Source: 2-02-FULL-66-14 sp037443705 (GTDB lineage Bacteria; Pseudomonadota; Gammaproteobacteria; Burkholderiales; SG8-39). From it: 64,000 nt of DNA. Position 1 is the stretch's first letter. Every line of letters begins with the position of its first letter. The DNA lies in assembly GCA_037443705.1 (NCBI GenBank), contig JBBINV010000009.1, positions 1-64,000 on the forward strand, read 5' to 3'. Of the stretch, positions 26,086 through 34,116 are shown in pieces. The notes beneath the pieces were generated by a model, which saw only the letters and a list, made by a program, of their open reading frames with translations, searched no databases and was not told the origin of the DNA. Both the position numbers and the translations under genes were made by a program.

Positions 26086-27150
26086 ATGCCTGCCTTGGAT
26101 TGGTCCGGCGCCGAAGCGGTGCTCCGTATCGCCCTCGCCGCGCTCGGGATATTCGTGGCGCTCCTTTCGGGCTTCGCGCTGCGCGCGCGGCCTGCCGCGC
26201 GCGCGTTTGCGGCGCTCTGCGCGCTCTGCACCGCTGCGTACGCGATCTGCACCGGCGGAGCGTTTCCTTCTGTCATTCTGCTCTTTCTCTGCGCCGCGCT
26301 CCCCGCCGCCTTCTGGGCGTTCGCCAACGCGTGGTTCGACGACGAGTTCCCTGCGGACGCACGCGCCTGGCCGGTGATCGCGGCCACGGGCGCACTGGGC
26401 CTCGCCGGCGGCCCGTTCGACATCGCGCGGCGCCTGATTGCCCTCGCACTGGCCGCGCACGCGCTGTTCGTTCTCTGGCGCGGGCGACGCAGCGATCTTG
26501 TGGAAGAGCGCCTTGGCGCGCGCCGCGCGGCGCTCTGGATCGCCGGCGCGTACGTGATCGGCGTGCTCGCGGTGGAGCTCTGGACCGGCGGCGCGCAGGT
26601 TCCGGCGTGGGTGCAGGCGCTCAACCTCGGCGCGATCTGGCTCGTAACCGCGGCTGCTGCGATCACGCTGACGCGGTGGGACTTGAGGGAACCCGCGGAG
26701 CCGTCATTCCTGCGAAAGCGGGAATCCATGGATCTGGGTCCCCGATTGAATCGCTCGGGGGCGACGACCGTTCGCGGGAATGACGAAGCAGCGGCCACAC
26801 GGCCCATACCCGCGGACGAAAAGCTCCTCGCCGCCCTCGAGCGCACGATGCGCGAGGAGCACCTGTACCGGCAGGAAGGGCTCACGATCGCCGCGCTCGC
26901 GAAGCACCTCGGGACGCAGGAGCATCGCCTGCGGCACGCGATCAACAAGGGCCTCGGGTACCGCAATTTCAACGAGTATCTGCACCGCTACCGGCTGGAG
27001 GAGGTCGCCGAGCGGCTGAAGCGCGCGGAGGACGCGCACCTGCCGATCCTCACGCTCGCGCTGGAAGCCGGCTACGCCTCGATCGGGCCGTTCAACCGCG
27101 CCTTCAAGGCACGCTACGGGGTGACGCCGAGCGCTTTCCGGTCCGGCTGA
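26086..27150 (+). CDS. Membrane AraC-family regulator with an in-frame repeat insertion
   Basis: A 354-residue protein: six to seven membrane helices (about 8-200), a linker, then a C-terminal AraC DNA-binding domain with two helix-turn-helix units (GLTIAALAKHLGTQEHRLRHAIN and LTLALEAGYASIGPFNRAFK as landmarks) and the ending FKARYGVTPSAFRSG. The linker residues 206-233 are encoded by a dispersed repeat (26703-26784), which keeps the frame open. Intact relatives sense membrane or envelope signals. It is divergent from nothing and precedes a fatty-acid hydroxylase gene. Confidence 0.88.
   Translation: MPALDWSGAEAVLRIALAALGIFVALLSGFALRARPAARAFAALCALCTAAYAICTGGAFPSVILLFLCAALPAAFWAFANAWFDDEFPADARAWPVIAATGALGLAGGPFDIARRLIALALAAHALFVLWRGRRSDLVEERLGARRAALWIAGAYVIGVLAVELWTGGAQVPAWVQALNLGAIWLVTAAAAITLTRWDLREPAEPSFLRKRESMDLGPRLNRSGATTVRGNDEAAATRPIPADEKLLAALERTMREEHLYRQEGLTIAALAKHLGTQEHRLRHAINKGLGYRNFNEYLHRYRLEEVAERLKRAEDAHLPILTLALEAGYASIGPFNRAFKARYGVTPSAFRSG
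26703..26784. repeat. Dispersed repeat, paired copy inside the AraC regulator gene (copy 4)
   Basis: The left arm GTCATTCCTGCGAAAGCGGG and the right arm CGTTCGCGGGAATGAC (ending 26784) enclose a 40-base centre. The 82-base element is translated as SFLRKRESMDLG and following residues up to TVRGNDEA, between the membrane and DNA-binding halves. No stop codon is introduced. Confidence 0.9.
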
Positions 27151-27269
27151 TTTCGAATTCGGCCGCAGTCTTTCGGAATCGGCGCGGTTTCGCGCGGAAT
27201 CGGCGCGCCGGGACGCGCGCAGGCCGGCACCGTGAGGGCTCCTTTTTCTTTCTGCCTTGGGAGCACCCG

Positions 27270-28025
27270 ATGCCTTCCGATTGGACCATCCTCGCCTCGA
27301 TCCTCGCCGCCGACTTCCTGCGCTACGCGATCCCCGCAGCGCTCGCCTGGGGGCTCCTGTGGGTGGCGTGGCGCGACTGGGCGCCCGAGCGGCGCCTCGC
27401 GCCCCAGCCGCCCGGGCCGGAGCAGCGGCGGCGCGAGATCGCCTGTTCGCTGTCAACGGTAACGATTTTCGCCCTCAACGGCTATGGCATTTACCTCCTC
27501 GCGCGCGCCGGGGTCTTCGATATCTACACGGAGGTCGGAACCCGCGGCTGGACGTACTGGTGGGCGAGCCTCGCGGGGCTCATCCTCGCGCACGACGCAT
27601 ATTTCTACGCGGTGCACCGGCTGCTGCACCGGCCGTGGTGGTTCGCGCGCGTGCACGCCTGGCACCACCGGTCCGTCCACCCGAGCCCGTGGGCGGCGTA
27701 CGCGTTCCATCCGGTGGAGGCCGTGCTGATGGCCGTGTTCCTGCCGCTCGCGCTCGCGCTGGCGCCGCTTCATCCCGGCGCGATCTTCGTGTTTCTCGCG
27801 CACATGATCCTCCGGAACGTGCTCGGACACTGCGGCGTGGCGCTCACGGCGAAGAACGCGCTCGGGCGCTGGTACGCGCGTCACTTCACCACGACGCTGC
27901 ATCACCACCTGCACCACGCCGGCTCGCGCGGCAACCACGGCCTGTACTTCGCCTGGCTCGACCGCTGGCTGGGCACCGAGATCCCCGCCTATCGCGAGCG
28001 CTTGAAGGGGTTTTTCGCGTCATGA
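27270..28025 (+). CDS. Fatty acid hydroxylase/sterol desaturase family protein
   Basis: A 251-residue membrane di-iron oxygenase-like protein. The histidine boxes are complete: HDAYFYAVHRLLH (about 111-123), HAWHHRSVHP (about 130-139) and HHHLHHAG (about 210-217). Four hydrophobic segments frame them. Family members hydroxylate or desaturate lipids or carotenoids; the substrate cannot be inferred. Its stop overlaps the next ATG (ATGA), so it is coupled to a DUF2147 gene. Confidence 0.9.
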   Translation: MPSDWTILASILAADFLRYAIPAALAWGLLWVAWRDWAPERRLAPQPPGPEQRRREIACSLSTVTIFALNGYGIYLLARAGVFDIYTEVGTRGWTYWWASLAGLILAHDAYFYAVHRLLHRPWWFARVHAWHHRSVHPSPWAAYAFHPVEAVLMAVFLPLALALAPLHPGAIFVFLAHMILRNVLGHCGVALTAKNALGRWYARHFTTTLHHHLHHAGSRGNHGLYFAWLDRWLGTEIPAYRERLKGFFAS

Positions 28026-28426
28026 CTCGCCTTGTCTCTGTTCTTTTCACGGCGATTGCCTCCTCTGCCCTGTCCGCAAACGACAGTCCCCTCGGCGAGT
28101 GGTGGACGCCGGGATTCCGCGGGCGTGTGGCGATCGAGCGTTGCGGAGGGTCGCTCTGCGGGCGCGTGGTCTGGACCTGGGACCCGCGCACTGTGGCGGT
28201 CGGCCGCGAGGTGCTGAAGGACCTGCGGCCCGACGGGCGCGGCGGATTCAACGGCGGACGCGCCTTCAATCCCGACGACGGAAACGACTACGCGGCCTCG
28301 CTCCGGATGCTCGACCCGGACCGGCTGATCGTGGAGGGGTGCCTTGCGTTCCTTTGCCGCGAGCAGGTGTGGCTGCGCGTGGGCTCGCCGCCCGTCCTGC
28401 CCGCCCATGCGCGCGGCATGCGATGA
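28022..28426 (+). CDS. DUF2147 family exported protein
   Basis: A 134-residue protein with an export signal (LVSVLFTAIASSALSA) and the DUF2147 core: GEWWTPGFRGRVAIERCGG, LCGRVVWTWDP, FNPDDGNDYAASLRM and LIVEGCLAFLCREQVW. Two cysteine pairs fit a periplasmic location. Family members are small beta-barrel proteins of unknown function. Its ATG overlaps the hydroxylase stop. A TATACT hexamer after its stop (28432-28437) may be the promoter of the next gene. Confidence 0.85.
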   Translation: MTRLVSVLFTAIASSALSANDSPLGEWWTPGFRGRVAIERCGGSLCGRVVWTWDPRTVAVGREVLKDLRPDGRGGFNGGRAFNPDDGNDYAASLRMLDPDRLIVEGCLAFLCREQVWLRVGSPPVLPAHARGMR

Positions 28427-28473
28427 ATCAATATACTGGCGCTGTCCGCACCGATCGAGCGAGGGTGAACGCC

Positions 28474-29448
28474 ATGGCCTTCACCGCCAAGTACGACGAT
28501 TTCCGGTTTCCGCCCGAGTACGCCGCCGCGTTCAGGGGCAAGCGCGTCTTCATCACGGGCTCCGGAAAAGACCGCGGCATCGGCCAGGCGCTCGCGCTGG
28601 CGGCGGCCGCGAACGGCGCGGCGCACGTGGGCGTGCACTTCCATCGCAGCTACCGCGACGGCTTCGACCTGGTTGCGGCACTGCGCAAGGAGGGCGCACA
28701 AGCCTTCGCCGTGCAGGCCGATGTCACGAGCACCAAGGACCTGTGGGCGGCACGCGCCTTCATGATCGAGCAGATGGGCGGCAAGGGCCCCGACCTCGTG
28801 ATCTGCAACTCCGGCCTCACCGAGAAGGGCTACCGCTTCGGGCGTGCGCTCCCGGAGGTCGAAGGCGAGAGCCGCGCCGAGCGCCGCGCGCGCGTGCGCC
28901 AGGCGTTCCTCGACGACCTGGCGGAATCGCGCGAGGTGATGAGCACCAAGATCGACGGCTTCTTCGCCCTCACCCACCTCTGGGCGGGCGAGGCGGTGTA
29001 CCACAACCAGCCGCTCCAGCTCCTGTACATCTCCTCGATGCAGGCGATCGAGCCCGGCGTCGCGGTGCCCGGCTACGTGATCGCGAACTGGGCGGTGCTG
29101 CGGCTTCCCGAGATCCTGCGCGTCAACCTCGGCAAGGCCTCGAACATGGCGAGCGCCGCGTGCCTCATGCTCCCCTTCATCCGCACCGGCATGACCGAGG
29201 AATACGCCGACAATCCGAAGGTATTCGGCCGCTGGCAGCCGCGCATGCTCGAGCCCTTCGAGGCCGCGCAGTGCATCGCGCAGCTCCTCTGCCGCCCCGC
29301 CGCCGAGCTCAACCTCGGCAACTTCAAGCTCGCCGCCGCCGGCACCGCCGAGAACCTGAAGCTCACCTGGCGCCAGGTCAGGCTCGAGGCGAGCGACTCA
29401 CCGCTCGACTGGAGCGAAGCGCAGCCGGTCACGCGCCAGCGGCAATAA
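28474..29448 (+). CDS. SDR-like NAD(P)-binding protein with atypical active site
   Basis: A 324-residue Rossmann-fold protein. The cofactor loop reads FITGSGKDRGIGQALALA, an expanded version of TGxxxGIG, and VICNSGLTEKGY corresponds to the NNAG region. The catalytic-type Ser is present (LLYISSMQAI), but the expected Y-x-x-x-K reads YVIAN, with Asn replacing Lys. It is longer than classical SDRs (about 250). It may bind a nucleotide without dehydrogenase chemistry or use another residue. It stands alone as a transcription unit. Confidence 0.8.
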   Translation: MAFTAKYDDFRFPPEYAAAFRGKRVFITGSGKDRGIGQALALAAAANGAAHVGVHFHRSYRDGFDLVAALRKEGAQAFAVQADVTSTKDLWAARAFMIEQMGGKGPDLVICNSGLTEKGYRFGRALPEVEGESRAERRARVRQAFLDDLAESREVMSTKIDGFFALTHLWAGEAVYHNQPLQLLYISSMQAIEPGVAVPGYVIANWAVLRLPEILRVNLGKASNMASAACLMLPFIRTGMTEEYADNPKVFGRWQPRMLEPFEAAQCIAQLLCRPAAELNLGNFKLAAAGTAENLKLTWRQVRLEASDSPLDWSEAQPVTRQRQ

Positions 29449-29489
29449 GGCACTTGTAATATTCACCCATCGGGGTTCACGTCGGGGCC

Positions 29490-29834
29490 ATGGACCTCGA
29501 CGACACCCTGCTCGCGCTCGCGGACGAAACGCGCCGCAGCATCCTGCAGCGGCTCGCGGGGGGCGAGGCGCGCGTCACTGAAGTCGCCGCGCCGTTCGAC
29601 ATCTCGCTCAACTCGGTGTCCAAGCACGTCCGGATCCTTGAGCGCGCGGGGCTTGTTCGCCGGCGCATCGCGGGGCGCGACCACTTCCTCGCGCTCGAGC
29701 CCGGGCCGTTCGACGAGCTCGCGCGCTGGATGCAGCAGACCCGCCACTTCTGGACCCGGCGCCTCGACCGGCTCGAAGCCGCGCTGCGCGCCGAGGACGC
29801 GATCGCCAAAGCCAAACAAAGGAGCAAAAAATGA
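29490..29834 (+). CDS. ArsR-family transcriptional regulator
   Basis: A 114-residue winged-helix regulator: LADETRRSILQRLAGGEARV, the recognition helix LNSVSKHVRILERAGLV and the wing RRRIAGRDHFLAL. No metal-binding cysteine motif is visible. Members of this subfamily are usually paired with SRPBCC genes and control them. Its stop overlaps the next ATG (ATGA). The trio ArsR-SRPBCC-DUF899 is a common arrangement. Confidence 0.9.
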   Translation: MDLDDTLLALADETRRSILQRLAGGEARVTEVAAPFDISLNSVSKHVRILERAGLVRRRIAGRDHFLALEPGPFDELARWMQQTRHFWTRRLDRLEAALRAEDAIAKAKQRSKK

Positions 29835-30365
29835 AACAGGCTCACGCCACCCTGATCAAGCCCTCCACCATCCGCTTTCGAGCGCCTGCTGCCCGGGCCG
29901 ATCGAGCGCGTGTGGGCCTACCTCGTCGAGTCCGACAAGCGCGCCACCTGGCTCGCCGCGGGCGAGTTCGAATTGCGCGTGGGGGGCCGGATCGAGCTGA
30001 TCTTCGACAACGACAAGCTCTCCGACGAGTGCGCGCCCGCCGGCGCGCGCGGCTCGGGCCGGCACAGCTTCGAGGGCCGCATCACGCGCCTCGAGCCCCT
30101 GCGCGCGCTCGCCCACACCTGGAGCTGGGACGGCAAGGAGTCGGAAGTGCTCTACGAGCCGGAAAAGCGCGGCAAGGACGTGCTCCTCACCATCCACCAC
30201 CGCCTGCCCGACGACGCCGAGCTCAAGACCGCGGTCGGCGGCGGGTGGGAAGCGCACACCGGCATCCTCGCCGACCAGCTCAACGGCGTGAAGCCGCGCG
30301 GCTTCTGGAGCACGCACGCGCGCGCGATGAAGGCGTTCGCCGAGTCGCTCAAACAGATCGCCTGA
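29831..30365 (+). pseudogene. SRPBCC/AHSA1 domain protein with a frameshift near the start
   Basis: The ATG at 29831 overlaps the ArsR stop and encodes KQAHATLIKPSTIRF. The rest of the protein, beginning ERLLPGPIERVWAYLVESDK, lies in another frame. The break is at the TTT run 29876-29878, where one extra T separates the halves; removing it gives a normal protein of about 177 residues ending SLKQIA. The body (TWSWDGKES, LLTIHHRLPDD, GWEAHTGILADQLNG) is a typical activator-of-Hsp90-like domain. This is either a recent frameshift or a sequence error. Confidence 0.8.
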
Positions 30366-30376
30366 GGCGCGCGGCC

Positions 30377-31131
30377 ATGACCACCCACACCACCGGAACG
30401 CGCGAACAGTGGCTCGCCGCCCGCCTCGACCTGCTCGCGGCGGAAAAGGACCTGACGCGCAAGAGCGACGAGCTGGCGCGGCGGCGCCAGGCGCTGCCGT
30501 GGGTCCGCATCGAGAAGGACTACCGCTTCGAGACCGACGCGGGAAGCGCCTCGCTCGCCGAGCTCTTGCTCGGGCGCTCGCAGCTCCTCGTCTACCACTT
30601 CATGTTCGGGCCCGACTACACGCGGGCTGCCCGCCGTGCTCCGCGATCGCGGACGGCTTCAACGGAGTCGCGGTGCACCTCGCCAACCACGACGTGATGC
30701 TCTGGGCGGTTTCGCGCGCGCCGCTCGCGAAGCTGCAGGCGTACCGCAAGCGCATGGGCTGGACCTTCCCCTGGGCGTCCTCGCACGGCGGCGACTTCAA
30801 CTTCGACTTCAACGTCCAGCTCACCGAGGAGCAGCAGCGCAAGGGCGGCGCCGAATACAACTACCGGCGCGAGTCGGCGTGGTTCCCGCAGGGCAACGAA
30901 GGGCCCGTAGGCGAAATGGCAGCCATGACCGGGACCGACTCGGCCACCTACACGCGCGAGCGGCCGGGCATGAGCGCCTTCGCGCTCGAGGGCGGCGCCG
31001 TCTACCACACCTACTCCGCCTACGCGCGCGGGCTGGACGGCCTCTGGGGCATGTACCAGTGGCTCGACCGCGCGCCCCGCGGGCGCAACGAGACCGGCGT
31101 CTGGTGGCGCCGGCACGACGAGTACGCGTAA
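30377..31131 (+). pseudogene. DUF899 thioredoxin-like protein with a frameshift
   Basis: The first frame gives REQWLAARLDLLAAEKDLTR and LVYHFMFGPDYT. The second frame continues GCPPCSAIADGFNG to WWRRHDEYA. Joining them at about 30620 (one base missing in TACACGCGGGC) restores a DUF899 protein of about 251 residues with the CPPC redox motif. It is the third gene of the ArsR-SRPBCC-DUF899 trio. Two single-base breaks in neighbouring genes suggest either an inactivated locus or a local assembly problem. Confidence 0.8.
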
Positions 31132-31155
31132 CGTTCGAAGGCTGGCGGGCGCCGC

Positions 31156-31211
31156 TTGTCAAAAGACGTCTGGACGTCTAATATGGTCATGTACTGGATA
31201 TCCGTCCATAT
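31156..31211 (+). promoter_or_regulatory. Promoter and candidate operators of the methyltransferase gene
   Basis: TTGTCA (31156-31161) and TAATAT (31179-31184) are separated by exactly 17 bases and form a strong sigma-70 promoter. The inverted repeat AGACGT-CTGG-ACGTCT (31164-31179) fills the spacer and touches the -10. A second pair, ATATGG (31181-31186) and CCATAT (31206-31211), flanks the likely start of transcription. Placement of a repeat between -35 and -10 suggests repression, perhaps by the methyltransferase N-terminal domain. Confidence 0.65.
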
Positions 31212-31214
31212 CAC

Positions 31215-32423
31215 GTGGCCAAGAGAACCAAGAAGCGCCCCGGCGAAGTTCGCGATGCCATCGTTGAATTCCTCCGCGTCCGGGGCGCAGGCGCGAGCGT
31301 CCAGGAAATCGAGTCCGGCGTGCACGACCGGCTCGGCCCGGTACCCTCCTCGTCGATTCGATCGTATCTGCGGCTCAATACCCCGGTGCTTTTCGCGCGG
31401 ATGGACCGCGCCCAATACACGCTCACCGACTCGCTCAAAGGAATCGAGGAGGCGAAGCAGCGATTGTCTCCGCCCGCGAAGCGGCTGGCTCCATTCGAAT
31501 TCGGCAATACACACCTGATTCATGACGACTGCCTAATTTGGCTTCGCGAGCGCGACCCGCAGACCGTTCACGCGGTGGTCACCGACCCTCCGTATGGGCT
31601 TTTCGAGTACTCGGACGAGCAGCAGGAAAAACTCCGCAACGGCAAGGGTGGCGTCTGGCGCATTCCGCCGTCCTTCGACGGCGTCAAACGCTCGCCTCTC
31701 CCGCGTTTTACTGTCCTGAAGCCGACCGATCTGCGGTACCTGGAGGAGTTCTTCCTCGATTGGGCGCGCCTCCTCGTTCCCGTCCTGGTGCCCGGCGCCA
31801 ACGTGGTGGTTGCGAGCAATCCCCTGCTGTCCCACGTAGTTTCCGGATCGCTTGCTCGCGCCGGACTCGAGCGGCGCGGCGAGATCGTGCGCCTCGTCAT
31901 GACCATGCGCGGTGGCGACCGACCGAAGCACGCGCACGACGAGTTCAACATGGTGAGCGTCATGCCGCGCTCAATGTGGGAGCCGTGGCTCGTGTTCCGA
32001 AAGCCGATCGAAGGCCGCGTACAGGACAATCTTCGCAAGTGGAAGACCGGCGGTTTCCGCCGCCCCTCGGCGGACAAACCGTTCGGCGACGTGATCGCGT
32101 CTGCGCCGACACGAAAGCAGGAACGGGCGCTTGCCCCTCACCCGAGCCTGAAGCCGCAGGCGTTCTTGCGCCAGCTCGTGCGGGGCGTGCTGCCGCTCGG
32201 TGAAGGTGTCGTGCTCGATCCGTTCGCGGGCTCGGGTTCGACGCTGGCGGCGGCGAACGCGGTCGGCTACAAGAGCATCGGAATCGAGAAGGACGCGCGC
32301 TATTTCCAGATCGCGAAAACCGCGATCCCGCGACTGTCCAACCTCAAGCTCGGCGCGATTTCGTCTAAAGACGATAAATCCAGTTCTGCCGAAGCTTCGC
32401 TATTCCCTCTTTATGAAGCGTAG
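31215..32423 (+). CDS. Type II DNA methyltransferase (N6-adenine/N4-cytosine, beta-type order)
   Basis: A 402-residue modification enzyme from GTG. Residues 10-70 look like a winged-helix DNA-binding domain. Motif IV DPPY is at 124-127, the target-recognition region follows, and the SAM-binding motif I FAGSGS is at 337-342 near the C-terminus. This order defines the beta class. It should methylate the site cut by the overlapping convergent endonuclease. No Shine-Dalgarno is obvious before the GTG. The recognition site cannot be read from sequence. Confidence 0.92.
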   Translation: MAKRTKKRPGEVRDAIVEFLRVRGAGASVQEIESGVHDRLGPVPSSSIRSYLRLNTPVLFARMDRAQYTLTDSLKGIEEAKQRLSPPAKRLAPFEFGNTHLIHDDCLIWLRERDPQTVHAVVTDPPYGLFEYSDEQQEKLRNGKGGVWRIPPSFDGVKRSPLPRFTVLKPTDLRYLEEFFLDWARLLVPVLVPGANVVVASNPLLSHVVSGSLARAGLERRGEIVRLVMTMRGGDRPKHAHDEFNMVSVMPRSMWEPWLVFRKPIEGRVQDNLRKWKTGGFRRPSADKPFGDVIASAPTRKQERALAPHPSLKPQAFLRQLVRGVLPLGEGVVLDPFAGSGSTLAAANAVGYKSIGIEKDARYFQIAKTAIPRLSNLKLGAISSKDDKSSSAEASLFPLYEA

Positions 32424-32967
32424 CGGTGCGGGTGCCCAGCTCGCCGCGCGGATTCTTCCGGAAGTCTGCCACCGTTACCTGCCCAAGATAGACCTCCGTG
32501 AACGTCAGCGGCCTGCGCTCAACGGCGGGCTCTGATTCGTTGTCGACCTCGTACACGAATACGCACATCCACTGATTCCGCGCGCCGTGCGTATCCACCG
32601 CGCCACCTGCCTTGCGCGTCGTCTTCACCTCTACACCCTTGTCGCCGGCTCTTGCCGCGTTGTCAGGGTAGACGCCTTTGACGATCAGATCCGGATGCCC
32701 GTTGTGATAGCCGTTCTCGACGAGGGACCGCGAATGCTTGGCGAGGCTCGCGGTGAGCATGTCGGAAAGAATTCCCGACGTAATCGCGGGTCGGAGCATG
32801 TCGTCCAGGCGGCTCAGACTCTTGTTGACGAGCCACTGGTTCACGTCGAAGAAGAAATCGTAGACATCCTGCATTGCGATTTCGAAATCTTTCAGGCGCA
32901 GCTCGAACGGCAGCGCGGCCTTCGGGTTGAACTTCGACGTGTCGACGGAGTTTCGCTGCAGCGCCAT
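32365..32967 (-). CDS. Restriction endonuclease, PD-(D/E)XK type
   Basis: A 200-residue protein from MALQRNSVDTSKFNP, convergent with the methyltransferase and overlapping its 3' end by 59 bases. A PD-(D/E)XK nuclease motif is visible: Asp93 (GHPDLIVKGVY) and Glu113-x-Lys115 (GVEVKTTRK). Context makes it the cognate endonuclease. I cannot match it to a named specificity. The frame extends upstream to a TTG, but the ATG at 32967 is more plausible. Confidence 0.82.
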   Translation of the reverse strand: MALQRNSVDTSKFNPKAALPFELRLKDFEIAMQDVYDFFFDVNQWLVNKSLSRLDDMLRPAITSGILSDMLTASLAKHSRSLVENGYHNGHPDLIVKGVYPDNAARAGDKGVEVKTTRKAGGAVDTHGARNQWMCVFVYEVDNESEPAVERRPLTFTEVYLGQVTVADFRKNPRGELGTRTATLHKEGIAKLRQNWIYRL

Positions 32968-33060
32968 CCCTGATCCAGCCGGCGGCAAGGGCCGGTCACT
33001 TGTTGTGTCTGGCGACAAAGATACCGGGACTCGCCGCGGTCCGCAAAACCGCGCCAAGAA

Positions 33061-34116
33061 CTACCGCAGTGCTGCGTTAATCCTTTCCAGCATCCCCGCC
33101 CCCGGGCAAAGATCCTTCTCGCCGAGGGTGTTGAACGGCGCGTCGAAGGTGTTGAGGTGCGCGTGGAGGTCCTGGGCGTCGGGCGAGAGGTAGAGAAGGC
33201 CGGTGAGGACTTCACCCTTGGCGGCGGCGGTGGCGATGCGGGTCTGGGCGTTGATGCGGTCGCTCGGATCGTAGCCGGCGTCGAGCTTGCGGAGCTTGAG
33301 GATGGAGCCGTCGTGCTGCGCGACTTCGATGACGCCGCCTTCGGAGTAATCCACGGTGATCGCTTCGCGGCTCGGCCAGAAATCGAGCCGGTTGACGGCT
33401 TCGTTGTGCTCGCGGATGTAGTCGTAGCTCTTGGTGCTGCCGGCGTGGTTGTTGAACGCCACGCACGGGCTGATGACGTCGAGGAAAGCCGCGCCGGGGT
33501 GGGCGATCGCCGCCTTGATGAGGGGCACGAGCTGCTTTTTGTCGCCGCTGAAGCTGCGCGCGACGAAGGTGGCGCCCATGAGGAGCGCGAGGCTCACGGT
33601 GTCCACGGCGGCGTCGGCGTTGACCGCGCCGCGCTTGGATTTCGAGCCTGCGTCGGCGGTGGCGGAGAACTGGCCTTTGGTGAGGCCGTAGACGCCGTTG
33701 TTCTCCAGTATGTAGGTCATGTTGACGCCGCGGCGCATGACGTGCGCAAACTGGCCGATGCCGATGGAGGCCGAGTCGCCGTCGCCCGAGACGCCGATGT
33801 AGATGAGGTCGCGGTTGGCGAGGTTGGCGCCGGTGAGCACGGAGGGCATGCGCCCGTGCACGGTGTTGAAGCCGTGCGACTGCCCCAGGAAATAGTCCGG
33901 GGTCTTGGACGAGCAGCCGATCCCCGAGAGCTTCGCCACCCGGTGCGGCTCGATCGCGAGGTCGTAGAAGGCCTGGATGAGCGCGGCGCTGATGGAATCG
34001 TGCCCGCAGCCGGCGCAGAGCGTGCTGACCTTGCCCTCGTAGTCGCGGCGCGTGAAGCCGAGCTTGTTCCTGGGAAGCGTCGGGTGGTGGAGACGGGGCT
34101 TGGCGAGGTAGGTCAT
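33061..34116 (-). CDS. korB: 2-oxoacid:acceptor oxidoreductase beta subunit (KorB-like)
   Basis: The TPP-binding subunit, 351 residues. Conserved features are TLCAGCGHDSI and GIGCSSKTPDY (cysteines of the iron-sulfur/TPP region) and the TPP motif starting GDGDSASIGIGQFAHV and ending LENNGVYGL. With KorA it would oxidatively decarboxylate a 2-oxoacid, most likely 2-oxoglutarate, to the acyl-CoA. It overlaps korA by four bases and is the last gene of the operon. The exact substrate is inferred from the family. Confidence 0.92.
   Translation of the reverse strand: MTYLAKPRLHHPTLPRNKLGFTRRDYEGKVSTLCAGCGHDSISAALIQAFYDLAIEPHRVAKLSGIGCSSKTPDYFLGQSHGFNTVHGRMPSVLTGANLANRDLIYIGVSGDGDSASIGIGQFAHVMRRGVNMTYILENNGVYGLTKGQFSATADAGSKSKRGAVNADAAVDTVSLALLMGATFVARSFSGDKKQLVPLIKAAIAHPGAAFLDVISPCVAFNNHAGSTKSYDYIREHNEAVNRLDFWPSREAITVDYSEGGVIEVAQHDGSILKLRKLDAGYDPSDRINAQTRIATAAAKGEVLTGLLYLSPDAQDLHAHLNTFDAPFNTLGEKDLCPGAGMLERINAALR

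Noticed and set aside
5151..26784. The GTCATTCCCGCGAAAGCGGG copies as parts of a CRISPR array
   Set aside because: Copies are kilobases apart, palindromic and not separated by regular spacers. No cas genes are present.
31215..32967. Restriction-modification pair as part of a phage-defence island
   Set aside because: No other defence genes, integrase or tRNA attachment site lie next to it; it is flanked by metabolic genes.
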